Shown: positions 11,164 through 22,623 of the stretch, piece by piece
Numbering within the stretch: the stretch's first letter is position 1
Layout of the letters: every line of letters begins with the position of its first letter
NCBI RefSeq assembly: GCF_010183535.1
Contig: NC_071333.1
Location: 19,528,587-19,592,586, forward strand
Length of the DNA stretch: 64,000 bases
Source of the DNA: Caenorhabditis remanei
Lineage: Eukaryota > Nematoda > Chromadorea > Rhabditida > Rhabditidae
Reading direction: 5' to 3'
Position numbers and translations under genes: made by a program
Notes under the pieces: generated by a model
Seen by the model: the letters and a program-made list of their open reading frames with translations, nothing else
Databases searched by the model: none
Told to the model about the DNA's origin: nothing

Positions 11164-12954
11164 TATCTTCTGCAGGAAAGTATTTCAATCTGACTCATCA
11201 AATTGTGTTTTTTTCTATTGAAAGCGATTTGAAAGATGACAAGGGAAAAATAGCTCTTACGTCATTATTTTTTTATTGGAGGATTTCAAGTAGGTTAAGT
11301 ATGGTAACATAAAACAAAGTCTTCAGAAACTATTTCAGAATTCCACAGATACTAAAATTTATTTGAATCTGTAAGGACCTATTCGCAAGATAACGAAAAA
11401 AGCAAAACACTTTTTTTACTACTGACAAAAACAGTTTCCTCATTAATTATCACCTCCAAAACTTTATCACCCAACGCCCACGTATCATGAAAGTGACGTG
11501 CGAAACTTGCACAAAAAAGCGTCGGAAGTCAGTCAGGAGCTATAAAAAACGACTCACCGACCCTAAAAATAAAGTGAGGGTGAAAAAAGTGTTTGAAAAA
11601 TGTCTCCCTGAAGAATGGAACTGCGAAAAGAAGATGAAGTGGTGAAAGATACTTTTCCTTAGGGGAAGAAGCGTTATCAGAATATTGATCAATACATAAA
11701 ATAACGAAATTTTGAGAAATTTTGAATATTTAATGTCAGGTAACTCTGCTAACAAAAAGTTACATAAAACCAAATGAAAAAAAAAAACATGAGAGTTGTA
11801 ATTTTTAAAATTATTTGTTATCCTTCTACTTGGAACCCTGTTCGACTGGTCAACTAATTTAATTCAACATTTCCTCACTCCAGAATATCCCATTCCTACT
11901 TTGACCCCCTTGGGACCATTCAGTCTAGTCCATTTCCATTCCGCCGTACCCTATATTCAACCAGCACCTAACTGAATTGCACTTTGAACGCACCACTGTC
12001 CGTTTTTCCATTTTTCTACTTTTTTCCCTAGCGACTTCCCAGAAAAAATCAGAACAAAAGAGATATCCTTTTCGATCTTTTTTGGGACTAACATTTTTCA
12101 ACTCGGTCTCGGGAAACGAATGGCTGGACGGGGAGGAGGAATGCACTCGTAGAAAAAAGCGGAGGTCTTTGAAATAAGACAAAAAGATTAATAATAAAAA
12201 ATGGGAGATATGAGACAAAAGATGGAAAAGGGTCCCTAGGGATAGATTAATGGAAATGTTGAGATTAGAAAAAATGAATTATTAGATGACATTTTGCAGA
12301 AAATATATTGAGCAAATGATATAAATTCCAAGAGCAAATGATATAAATTACCGTTGAGAGGGTCGAAGTTATTTAAGGGTAATTCACTATTCTCATTACG
12401 CTGGACATGGTAATCTACGAAATTCAAAGGTTTACTGCGCTCTTTCGGGGTTTCCTATAATATTGGCCGTTTGTAATGCTGATAGATAAAATGTAGAGCT
12501 TTATTTTCTTAGTTGGCATGTTTTTGGTCAGAACCCTTCCTAGATAGCTACAGTATGTGAAAGTAGTGTCTTCGCTATTTGAATTCAAAACATTGCGATC
12601 ACTTATAACTTCTAAGAGGGTGTCCGTAATAAAAAGTTGTCAACTACAAAAATGAAGCTGTTGGGATTCTGAGACGTTTTGTGTGGCCGGTGTACACCTT
12701 TTAGTTTATAATTTTCGCACCGAACTAAAATCTCGGAACAAATTAATGTGATATTCGTAAATTAGATACTGAACATGTCTAAGCACTTTATGTGTTTGAT
12801 AAGGCTAAAGAACTTTATTATGATAGAATCGTATTATAATTAATTAAGTTCTAATTTATGTGATTATTCATAATGCCCATATTGAAAATACCATGAATTC
12901 AGTGGTTTTGATATTTTCAAACTAATCAAATCACATGTAAAAAACCAAACTCAC
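11164..12954. other. Non-coding stretch with simple AT-rich DNA
   Basis: No exon-like signals that hold together. Another TTGTCAACTACAAAAATGAAG copy lies at about 12638-12660. If the exon at 12955-13104 belongs to the DEG/ENaC gene, this stretch is part of its first intron. Confidence 0.35.
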
Positions 12955-13104
12955 ACATTCTTTTTGCTGCTTATACTTCTTGACCAAAGCTTCAGTTTCC
13001 CTGTACTTCTCTTCATTCCGTCTTAATAACCTTGGCGTAAGAATCCGATGAACCAAATTCTTACGATTGCCCATGACTCCAAATGGCATTATTTCATTAC
13101 AAAT
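12955..13104 (-). CDS. Orphan exon, candidate alternative first exon of the DEG/ENaC gene
   Basis: On the minus strand a strong acceptor (GTTTCAG) precedes 13104 and a GTGAGT donor follows 12955. The 150-base exon is open in phase 0 and encodes 50 residues with internal Met codons (M-P-F-G-V-M-G). The rest is basic and charged (R-N-E-E-K-Y-R-E-T-E, then K-K-Y-K-Q-Q-K-E-C), helix-like. No other minus-strand exon lies nearby, but phase 0 fits the DEG/ENaC exon at 8809-8931, which would give the channel a different cytoplasmic N-terminus. The link is inference. Confidence 0.5.
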
Positions 13105-13810
13105 CTGAAACTTTTTTATTTCAATACTTTCAGAAAATTCAGGTTACGAATGCTGAGGAAGATGCCAAATAAGTCGTAAAAACCAAAATAACTATTCGAA
13201 TATTTTGAGACCACATGCTCGAGTAATTAGCATTCTGATGAGCAAAAACAATGGGTTCGTAGAAAAATTTAAAAATAAAAAGGTCAAAAGGTCAAAATCC
13301 AAAAAACTTCTCTTCTAAAACCTAGTACCTATCTCCATATGTCACGAATACTACTACCAACGGGTAGCCATCAAAAAAGTGACATTTGCGGTTTTTTCTT
13401 TAGACAGCAAGAATGATTAAACTTGTAATTTGTCACGGAATAAAATGCAATTGGAAAAAACGGGGGGCAAGGAACATAGAGAGCCAATTTTGCAGAAAAA
13501 ATGAGAGTTGGGTCAGAAATAGATTTTGATCTGTTTGGAGTGGTTAGATTGGTCACATAGAGCTCAGAATTTGTAGAGAATTATAAGCAGACACCGTTAA
13601 AATTTTAACCCAGGAGTTTCTTCTGGATTTCTTATTCTAATCCAAAACTTCTAAAATCAGATAGCAAGTACATACACCCCTTTTTCTTCCAATCTCTTCC
13701 TCCCACCCCTTTTGCAAATCAAACACACACACATGCATAAAAAAGTCGTGAGGAATAGGAGAAATGCCAAAAGTTACTCTTTTGTCTCCCGGCTCTTCTT
13801 GACTTATCCT
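13105..13810. other. No gene seen
   Basis: AT-rich intergenic DNA without consistent coding or repeat signal. Confidence 0.3.
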
Positions 13811-14041
13811 TTAAGATGAAGCCGTCAGATATCTAGAAGAATTGGAAGGGAAGACGTAATCGAATGACATACGCCTTGTTGCGCGTTCTTCATGGATATC
13901 TAACAGGATGGACGGACCCGACGAACTTGTCTTTGTTATCTTGACACTTTGATCTACACCATCAAAATGCATCACTTGAAAATGCACTTGACCACCACAG
14001 AAAAATTTGCGGGAAGAATAAGAATTTGACTTTTGGAACAT
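13811..14041 (-). CDS. Possible small ORF, 76 residues
   Basis: Open minus-strand frame starting M-F-Q-K-S-N-S-Y-S-S-R with a balanced composition (G-G-Q-V-H-F-Q-V-M-H-F-D-G). A GTATGT donor-like site lies inside at about 13871. It cannot be joined in frame to the exon at 13104. No family recognised; may be spurious. Confidence 0.22.
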   Translation of the reverse strand: MFQKSNSYSSRKFFCGGQVHFQVMHFDGVDQSVKITKTSSSGPSILLDIHEERATRRMSFDYVFPSNSSRYLTASS

Positions 14042-14094
14042 TCAACTCATTAACATAATTAATACGGAAATATTATGAAAAAAAAAATCCTGAA

Positions 14095-14372
14095 ATTCAA
14101 ACTTGTCGAATTTCAGTCCGGCTTCAAGAAAAGGGACCTATTTTTGACTAAATGTTTTGAATTGAATTAAATTATTTTACACCAAAAAATCCAATTTCTT
14201 GATGCATAACTAACTTTTAATTGAATTCTCAAGAATAGTAAAAAATTCGACTATTTCGGAACAGAAAAATTAAAATAAATAATCAACTTTTGTTCAAACA
14301 ATGTTCGAATTTCAAACTCCGAGAGGCCCCAAAAAAATTCCGATTCCGGGCCGGCCCGTGACAATTTTGCTG
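14095..14372. mobile_element. Degenerate copy of the GC-rich hAT-type MITE
   Basis: The right side holds CCGGGCCGGCCCGTGACAA, nearly the inverse of the left end of the element at 23814. The left side begins ACTTGTCGAATTTCAGTCCGG. Interior arms are AT-rich and diverged, and I see no target duplication. Confidence 0.4.
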
Positions 14373-16454
14373 AAATATCAGCGCTGAGAAATAAAAACTG
14401 AGCCTACTATCTAATTCCATCCCTCTACAGTAGTCCTGACCCTCAATCTAAATAATGAGTTCTACTTAAGAGCAAAAACCAGTTTCTGAGAATACTGATC
14501 ACGGTTACCTAAATGAAAAGTGGATAGAGAATGGAAATGACGAGTGCGTAAGAGGGCACACTCAAAACAACAGAATGCAGGTCGTAAAATCTTTGTTCTT
14601 CTCAAAAGCTCTCAAGAAAATGATAGAGGACAAAAATCAACCGTAGATTTGAAAAAAAATGAACGAGAAGGGACAAAATATAAAATATGTATTAGAAAAT
14701 TTTTAAAAAATAACTAAAACCTACCCTTTCAAAAACCTCTCCTAACAAAAGTTTGAAACTATTTCGGACACTCAGCCATCTATTCCAAAGGACATATCAC
14801 TTCAACATTCTATTCTCCTGAGCTTTAACACAAAACTGCGCGACAATTGGTTTTTGGTGTTATTTCTATTCCCCCACTTTCACAAAACTTGTCGTTGCTC
14901 TTTAGAAGCAAAATGAGGGCGGCCATTTGCCTCCCCGCTCGCGCTTGTCAAGGAGGCCAAAAAAGATGCCGTAGACCGAAAAAAGATTCAGTGATTGATT
15001 AGAAAATGGCACGTTTTACAACTTTCGCAAAAAAAAACAAAGCTTAGATTGGTTTTGTTTTCTTCATAAGAAGATAACTCTATTAGTCACATTTTTCCAG
15101 CATAAAACCAAATCTCACAGTTGCTACTCATAATACAAGTTGTTAGGCGGAACGTTGCAGAAAACGTTGTAAGAAGAACGAGTCGACACAATGACAAATG
15201 ATTTGTTCATTAGCTCAGAGGGAGGAGGATGAGGGAGGAGTGCAATTATTAAACTATCTCAAAGAATGCGGCACATTATCAGAGATAGTGGAGGAACAAA
15301 TGAACGTCCGAGTCATAAAAATGTATTATTGACCACTGATAGTAGGAAATACTAATTGTTGTGGGATACTAGTTGTTAAATATTGAGGGACGAGAGGAAC
15401 TGATAAGTAGATTTGTCGTTTAGTTATTGCGGTATTTAGAGAATTCTGATAGGTATATCTTATTTTGGTAAGGTATTTCCACACATGTGTCTATAAAACA
15501 CTGCCAGAGCAAGAGGAAATTTGAAACAAAATGTTTTATACTGTATCTTGGTGAACAAATAGACTTTAAAAATTTTCACTCTTTGATATTAGATATTCTA
15601 AATAATTTTTTAATAATGGGTATTTGATTTTATCTCCAGATGGTATTTCATTTTTTGTTCGAAAGTCTAGCTCGATTCACGAAAACTGAAATATTGCGAA
15701 CGGTACCATAATTATTAACATTACTTTGATTTTCTCAAACACTTCGATCTGTTTCTCCCTATCAATGACGTGAAAATAGGGTAAAATGTAAAACTTCCTT
15801 ACTCGTGCTTATTCCATAGTTCATATGAATTCCTAATCATGATGATTGAAACTGTTTTGAGCAAAAATGGTAAAATTATCTAATTTCATATCGTGAAAAA
15901 AAAGCTCTTCAGAACACGTCATGCTCGCCAAATTTAGAGTAGAAGAAAAGTGAACCCAAAAAACTTGACCTTGATAGATTCTCCCATTTTCATTCTCCCT
16001 CTTCTCTTTTTTCCAATTCCAATTCAGTTTCTTCTTTTCCCCTCCCCACAAATGAAACTTCTGACCGGAAGCCTGTTCCTGACACCATTTTGCTCTTACT
16101 TTTTTTCTCTTCATCATTTTGAAGCACTTGTCGATCAGTAATCGCTGCTATCTGATTGTGAAACGCACTTTGAAAAAAGGAAAAACCAACACAGTCTGCT
16201 ATTTTTGACGGGTTAATTGAGTTAACAAACGTGTGAATTTGAGTCAGCCTAAATGCATGAGCGAGTATGCGCGCTGAAAGTTTTTCTTGAGTAAATAAAA
16301 CATGGCAACTGATAAGAATTGACACTGCAAAAATACTGTGGTAGAAAAAGAGAAAGAGAGATGAGAAAAACCATTTTGTTAGTTTCATTTTGCTCATAGT
16401 TGTGAAAAAAGTGAAACATCTCATTTCTCCACGTTTTCGCTGTCTTGTTTCAAA
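14373..16454. other. Intergenic region upstream of the RING gene
   Basis: AT-rich. Minus-strand frames at 15833-16117 and 15990-16466 lack splice logic and are skewed in composition. One CG-rich stretch near 14915-14950 stands out but shows nothing codable. Confidence 0.3.
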
Positions 16455-17949
16455 ATGAATTCGCATTTTACTAATATTCCAGACGACAATGACAGGTAAG
16501 TGCGTTTACGTAATACAATATAACAAAAATTTTATTATTTTCGTTTGAAACTTATGGTTCAAAACATGGAGTTAGAGCTGAATCATTATAAAAAGTATAT
16601 ATGCAATATGGCGGTGGAAAAACAGGATGACGGACTGCTGAAGTACGTTTTTTTCATAAAGTATTTTTTTAACACTAGTATCGGTTCTCCAGATCACAGC
16701 TATTGAAATGTCAAGTAGACTATGCTCAACTTCTGAAGGAAAAGAAAAGCTGTGAAATCAACTTGGAGAGCCAACAATCTGAAATTCAAAAATTAAAATA
16801 TGCCTTCGAGCAGTGAGTGTCAGATATATTCGGTTCGAATTTCATTTTTGAATACTTCTCAGATCTCAGCAGCAACAGATACAGCTGGGGAAAAACATCC
16901 AATCTATGAGAAACGATTACGGATCACTTAAAAGTTGTTTGAAAGAAACTGAACAAAAATTGGAAGCGGAACAGGGAGAAGTCAATAAGTTAACAGAATA
17001 TTTGGAAATTTCTAGGTAAATTTGGCTCAAAGTTTTCAAGATCCTCAATTTCCTTCTTTTAACATTTTCAAAATTTTCAGATCACAACTTCAAGTAAAAA
17101 ACAGCGAGCTATCGAATATAATACATACAGCGAATAACGTGGATTATTATGAGACGGAAATTCAACGTTTGAAAGGCAATTTAGGGAAGTGAGTTTACAA
17201 AAGTATATTTCGAATCGACCAATCTAAAATTTCTAAACAGTGCCCGTCAAATACAAGCCTTGCTGTTGAATAACAATGAAGATTTGACAAAGAAAAATGA
17301 AGAACTGAACACTAATCTGATGAATATTACCGATCAGTTAAACGAGAACAAGCATGTTGCCAGGTAACTGAGATTCTTATAGTACCGTGTGTATAAACCA
17401 ATTTTTTATTGTTTCAGGAAAAATGAAGAAGAATATTCAATGAAGTTAGAAGAAATTTTCAAAAACTTCCGCACTGAGAGAAACCAGTGAGTTTTGAATT
17501 TACGTTTCAGTTCAAGAAGGAATAATTGTTTTCAGATTGTGGGATGATATGATGTTTTATAAAAACAAAGTGGATTTCCCAGCGTCTTCACCAAATTGGG
17601 AGTCTCATATAACCAAACTTGAATCTCAGCTGAAAGAATCATCTGAAAGAAATCAAAAGTTACAACAAGAAAACAGTCATCTTCAATGTATAAACGATCC
17701 AGACGACTGCTCCATTTGCTACGAACAGCTGCCTCTGTCGAGGTGCTTGACGGAGAATTGTAAAAAGAATTATCACAACAAAGTGAGTTTTCTTTCAATG
17801 AAATGTGTTTTTCATATACCTAAAAAAATGGTTTTCAGTGCATTATTCGACATTTTCAAGGTAAAGGAGAAGAGGATCAAAAATGTCCTTATTGTAACAA
17901 ACGATCAGTGAAAATCGGAATAGATTGTTTGGGAAGAGAAAAGGATTGA
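16455..17949 (+). CDS. RING-finger protein with long coiled coil
   Basis: Probable E3 ubiquitin-ligase-type protein. Exons: 16455-16495 (doubtful), about 16554-16642, 16693-16812, 16863-17015, 17081-17188, 17241-17363, 17418-17486, 17536-17782, 17839-17949. The middle exons encode heptad-rich Q/E/K/L coiled coil. The C-terminus has C-S-I-C-Y-E-Q-L-P, then C-L-T-E-N-C-K-K-N-Y-H-N-K-C, then C-P-Y-C, a RING-H2-like zinc ligand series split by the last intron. A short basic tail ends at 17949, with AATAAA at 17977. The first exon cannot be joined to the second in frame through an AG acceptor, so the true start may be ATG 16554 (M-V-Q-N-M-E-L-E-L). It converges on the PIF1-like gene A with about 150 bases between stops. 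Confidence 0.85.
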
Positions 17950-17976
17950 TTCATTGTGAACTATTTTTCAATCGTA

Positions 17977-17982
17977 AATAAA
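17977..17982 (+). terminator. Poly(A) signal of the RING gene
   Basis: AATAAA 28 bases after the stop codon. Confidence 0.6.
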
Positions 17983-18097
17983 AATGAGTGATATCCGAGT
18001 AACTGTTCTACACAAACCAAAAACCTGAAAATATAGAAATGTGATAGAAAACAAAACAAATTAAAATAATTAGAAATTAATTCAGAAAAATATTGAA

Positions 18098-20719
18098 TCA
18101 GTCCATAAGTTCCCTGCAGTCTCTCCTCATTCTGGTAATTTCCTCCTCGACTTTTTTAGAAACATCCCAACCCAAAAATCTCATCGGAGTGATCCGACAG
18201 TTTTCGAAGTCCCGAGCTCTTGACATTGCCGTGTAGATCTCACCAAACCCGTCTTGATGTTCTCTCCAGCTGTTGATTTCTTCTCGATCCCAAGTCTCAT
18301 TGCGAACAAGAATGATTCCATCAAAAGTGGCGCCTTGGGCTCTCTCGATGGTATGTGCGTATCCCAATCGGAGTGGAAATTGCAAGAACATTTGGTTTCC
18401 TTCTTTGAATGGAAGACGATGGATATCAATGATACCAGTGGAGAATCTATAAATATGGAAATTTTATATTGATGAAGGGATAACTAATTTTACACCGCTA
18501 GGATAAGAACTCGTATAAATTATAATTGAGCCCGTTTCAAAACCGCTAGTATTAAAACGATAGTAAAGTCTACATTTATGGCTGAATTGAGTCTGGATCA
18601 TATGAATTTTTTTCAATTTATTCCAGTTCAAACTCCAGCAATGGTTTAGTTCTAATTTGGCATTACTAGGGAAGGATTCCGGGTCGAGTTTTAGTTACAG
18701 GTCGACACCTTTTTCACTTGAGCGGAAATTTCGCGCTGATTTCAAATCTGTATTCTGTTTTTGCGAAACGATCTCGTGAAAAAAGTTATTTCCGTTTTTG
18801 TGAATTTTCAGTGCAAAAATGAGCATTTTCAAGGGTCATAAAGTTTATGTTTTTATTATTTTTTCTATTTTTTTGTGTTCTACGTGTATTTCCAAATATA
18901 GATTGTATTGTTTACGTTGTACCAATTTGAATTCAGCGCAAAATTTCCGTTCAGGTGATATATATATATCTTGACCTGTACTCCAACACGGCCCGGGTTT
19001 TTTTCCCGTTAGTTCAAAATCTTCCTAGTTCTAAAATTTGATCTGATTACACTCACGTTACAATAATGGTTTCATCGTTAAAATCCACCACATGCCCCAT
19101 TGCTCCATTCTTGATTTTTTCGTCATAGTTCACAGTGCACACAACCGGAGAACCATGAGCCACATATACGTCTTGTTGTGCAGAATTCCAGTTTTTACAG
19201 TCTTCCAAGCCTGCCGAATAAACAGGGGGAAATCTTCTTGTGCTATGTTCAGACGATACTAACTGTAATAACAATTAATAGTGTTTTTGAATAATTGATG
19301 CTTAGAAAACTAACCGATAAATTGATGTCGTCTACGATGTCATTGGATGGCGCCAGTACTGCAATATTTTCGCTTCCTGTTCTTAGGCTGAGTAGTTGGA
19401 ATTCTTTTACTATTTTTTCTTTTGTTTGGTGTATGTCCAAACAAATGGAGCAGATATCTTTCAAATAGTTGTACAATCCCTCCTGGTTATCTCCATGTCT
19501 CATAGCTATTGATACGTCTTTTTGAGTTTCATCAGTAAGCCGGTAGTTCAATTCTGGAAGCTCGACAATTTTGAAAAGATTCCACAACTTCGAAGAGCTT
19601 GGTATCACTTTCATTTGCTTTTCGATGAAAGACTCGGGAAGATCTGGAAGTTCAAAAACAGATGTAACATATATGATTCAAATTATGTCACCTTCGAATA
19701 TCCAATCTCCTTTTGGAGGTAATTGATGAAAATCTCCGAAGACAATAACTGAAAGACCACCGAATGGTCTCCGAACTCCGGTAACTTCCTGCAGGCAGTG
19801 ATCGATTCTCGCGAAGTCAACATTACTAACATAATTGATTACATCGATTAACACAACTTCAGAATTTCTCATCCGGGAGAGGATGTTCATTTTGTAGTCT
19901 GGGATTTCGTCCAGGAAATCTTCAACGTCGATGTTCTCTCCCTGTCGATGTTTCCCCCACTGTAGGTTTTTCTTTATTGCATACACGAACTAATTTCTAA
20001 CTATTTTTTCATTTTTCTATTTAAGAATGTTTGTTGCTGAGAACCTTGTTTGATAGAAAAATGAAGAAGTTTTATTTTCTTCAATAGATTGTGGTTCTCT
20101 GAGTCCTATCATAGAGCCTGTTTCTTACTTGCAAGGTTATACGCATAAAATTTTCAAATTTAATCAGTTTTTTCTCAGGAAACTTTCCAAAAATTTATCA
20201 ATGCAATCATTAGAAGAGAAAACATTTCGTTTAAAAAATGGACATGGAAAGTTAGCTTTGAATTTTCGAAAACCCATTTTATCCCTGCTTAACAGAATAA
20301 AAGTATCGCCTTTGCTAAAATCAAAATACCACATCTCTGATGAAAATTTACACACCTTCAAAACAAATGTAGAGTGGATTGTGCGGGAACCGATCAGTTG
20401 GGACGCTATCGCAGTTGGGGCTGTCGAAATACAGCTGTCCAATCCCAACTTCTCTTGAAGACCATTTCGAATTGCTTTGAGAAGCAAAGATTTCCCAGAT
20501 CCAGCGGCTCCATGAACCAATGTGTAGATTGGAGTGGTCTGAAACAATTTTGAATTCACAAATCCGACTTCATCGTATTTTTAATGTTTCTGTCTATTTT
20601 TTGAAACTCACGTTGTTGTTATCCATTTTTTTCATGACCCAGTAGTAAATCTTGCATTGTTCTGGAGACAACTTGTGACCGTCAACAATGACAGGTACGG
20701 AAGGTGTAGTCAATGGCAT
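18098..20719 (-). CDS. PIF1-like helicase paralogue A (490 aa, altered Walker B)
   Basis: Six exons: 20612-20719, 20356-20538, 19692-19989, 19315-19643, 19057-19262, 18098-18446, all phases consistent. Start M-P-L-T-T-P at 20719. An L-S-P-E-Q-C Q-motif-like leader is followed by the P-loop GAAGSGKS (residues 46-53), motif Ia STAPTA (about 74-79), Walker B V-V-L-I-D-V (DE replaced by DV at 146-147), motif III GDFHQLPP (182-189), the 2B-like G-S-P-V-V-C-T / N-G-A-M-G-H-V-V block, H-T-I-E-R-A-Q-G (motif V, about 406-413) and Y-T-A-M-S-R-A-R (motif VI, arginine near 451). PIF1 enzymes are 5'-3' SF1B DNA helicases; without the catalytic Glu, unwinding is doubtful. Intron 5 holds a MITE. No rolling-circle Rep domain, so not an intact Helitron. 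Confidence 0.88.
18669..19004. mobile_element. MITE with about 90-bp inverted arms in intron 5 of gene A
   Basis: Left arm (about 18669-18760: GGAAGG.TTCCGGGTCG..., ACAGGTC, CGGAAATTTCGCGCTGA) is the inverse of the right arm (about 18915-19004: TCAGCGCAAAATTTCCG, GACCTGTA, CACGGCCCGGG). Ends are only approximate and the target duplication is not clear. Confidence 0.65.
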
Positions 20720-21641
20720 TGTATACCTAGAAGAACAGAATGCGAAGGAGTAATATAGAAAACTAGTAGAAAAGCAAAATATAAAACAAGGATAATGAGA
20801 AAAGGTGAACAAAACAGGGACTACATAGTTTCTGGTACAAAAATAGAACAGAAGAACATTATTTGTTTCAAAATGAGCACATTTTCATTTGAAAAAAAAT
20901 TTGAAATTCAAAAATTAGCTTATGAAAAAAACGGAGATAAGAAATGGAGACAATTGGCGCTTAACAAAAGAAAGAACATTGGAACCAAGGGGCGGAGGAT
21001 GAATGAGTCGTTTCGATTATTTTCGAAAAGGGTCTAATCATGTGTCATAGATAATGGATTTTTGTTTATAGAAGCCTAATCGGTTTTTGTTTTGAGAAGA
21101 CACCATTACGAGTTAGCGCGAGTTCTTCAACAAAATTACACCTTTTGTAATCGTCTTTTGCTTCATATGACGCATTAGGCAAACAAAGAAGAACAAAATA
21201 AGCTTATTGAAAACAGGTGTAAACTTTTTTGTAAAAATTAGATGTCAAGGGTAATCTGGGAAGAGAAAGAAAATCTTGGAGGATTTCCTGCTGCAATTTT
21301 CCTGAATTTTGAATACTACTAGTTCCGCATTATACTAAACAAATAAGTGTAGTTTTTTCTTATCCATTTTTTTACACTGTCTGCCGTCGAGAGACAATTC
21401 TGTTCAGTGGTCAAAGTGATGTGCTGCCTATTTCTGATTATAAAATGTGTTTTTTCATCGAATGTAGACTACAAATTCTCGTCTTATTTTCATTTTGAAA
21501 CTATAAAACCTGAAGCACTATTTACTGTATGGTTAAATTTGATTTATTCGAACATTTACATCTGATTACAAAACACTGTTACAAATTTTGAAGGGATAGA
21601 AAGAAAATTCATGCCGATTTAGTAAAAAAAAGGGAAATCAA
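20720..21641. other. Intergenic region between gene A and the 123-aa gene
   Basis: AT-rich. It carries the 5' flank of gene A (20720-21000), and a minus-strand AATAAA for the 123-residue gene lies near 21545. No exon is supported; the frame at 20795-21037 is Lys/Asn-rich noise. Confidence 0.35.
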
Positions 21642-22061
21642 TCATTCGGTCTTCTTGTCCTTTGGGTTGAGTGGGGACTCGCGGGATTTCCCTAATCCAA
21701 ATATATTTGGCAGCGGGGGAAACATGTTTTTCGATAAATCGGTGGTGAAATAATACTTGAACATGCTTTGGAACTCATTTGATGTAGGCGGAAGTAGAGG
21801 AGCTTCTGGTAGAATTTCCTTTGACAAGAGTGCGGTGAAAATCTCATCAATCTGGGATTTCACCTTTTTCTTCGAATTCGATTCATTCGAGGAATCTTCT
21901 CTCCTTTTTGAAACCAGAGTGTTTTGCACTACTGGCGAAGAATTCGCGACTCTAAATGTATTAATTATTTTGCTATAGTTGTAAAGAAAACTCCCTTACC
22001 CTGGTTTGTTGGGTGGATCACAGTTCATTTTTTTAAATTCAGGCTCCTTGTTGGCTGACAT
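21642..22061 (-). CDS. Unknown 123-residue protein
   Basis: Two exons: 22000-22061 and 21642-21951, joined in phase 2 across a 48-base intron. Start M-S-A-N-K-E-P-E-F. The N-terminal third is Ser/Asn/Lys-rich with a basic cluster K-K-K-V-K-S. The middle has an amphipathic segment (Q-I-D-E-I-F-T-A-L-L), then L-P-E-A-P-L-L-P-P-T. The C-terminus is Pro/Lys-rich (M-F-P-P-L-P, P-L-N-P-K-D-K-K). No signal peptide or membrane segment. Lies between PIF1-like genes A and B, all on the minus strand. I recognise no family; coding is supported by the clean splice and termination. Confidence 0.65.
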
Positions 22062-22623
22062 TTTGGCAACGGTAATCCTGAAAATGAGAAAAATACTAAT
22101 AAAATTAATACCAAAAACCAAAACGCAAGTCTATAAACTATCTTTCAATTAAAATGTCCTGGTTGTTCGAAACCGAAAAGAGTTTTTTTCATCGTTTATC
22201 AGTTAGCCAAAAGCTGTAATTCCATTTGATAAATGCATTTACGTCGCGAATTTTGACAGGTTTAGTGATAATGAGAACCAGCTCCCCGTGAAAAGTGGAG
22301 GTGAAAGGAAATGAGAAAATAAGGAGAATGTTGGCACGACCATAACTATTTTAATGTATCTAGAATAATTTAAATATTCAGGTTTTGAAGTTGTCATCCT
22401 CATCGAAGTATTGTCTATCGGATACCTTCTTGTAGTCCAACTTTTTTGAAATTTGCTTCATTTTTTATTATATTAGTATGAAAACCAGCAGGACACCACA
22501 ACAGAATGCAAATTATGTGCTCCTAGTACCCTGAAACTGATGGCAAACATAAAATTTTGACATTTTCTTGTCACAACTAAAAATCTTCATATAATTTGCA
22601 ACAGTGTATCAATCTTCATTCAA
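22062..22623. other. Intergenic region, no gene seen
   Basis: Promoter side of the 123-residue gene and 3' flank of gene B. AT-rich, no repeats recognised. Confidence 0.3.

Noticed and set aside
10733..11188. 151-codon minus-strand frame opposite the 10942 ORF
   Set aside because: Basic, no motif; open because this GC-richer stretch has few stops in several frames.
15990..16466. 158-codon minus-strand frame overlapping the start of the RING gene
   Set aside because: No splice logic, ends in a Glu/Lys run from a CT-rich tract; antisense to a well-supported gene.
20129..20458. 109-codon plus-strand frame
   Set aside because: It is the antisense shadow of the P-loop exon of gene A.
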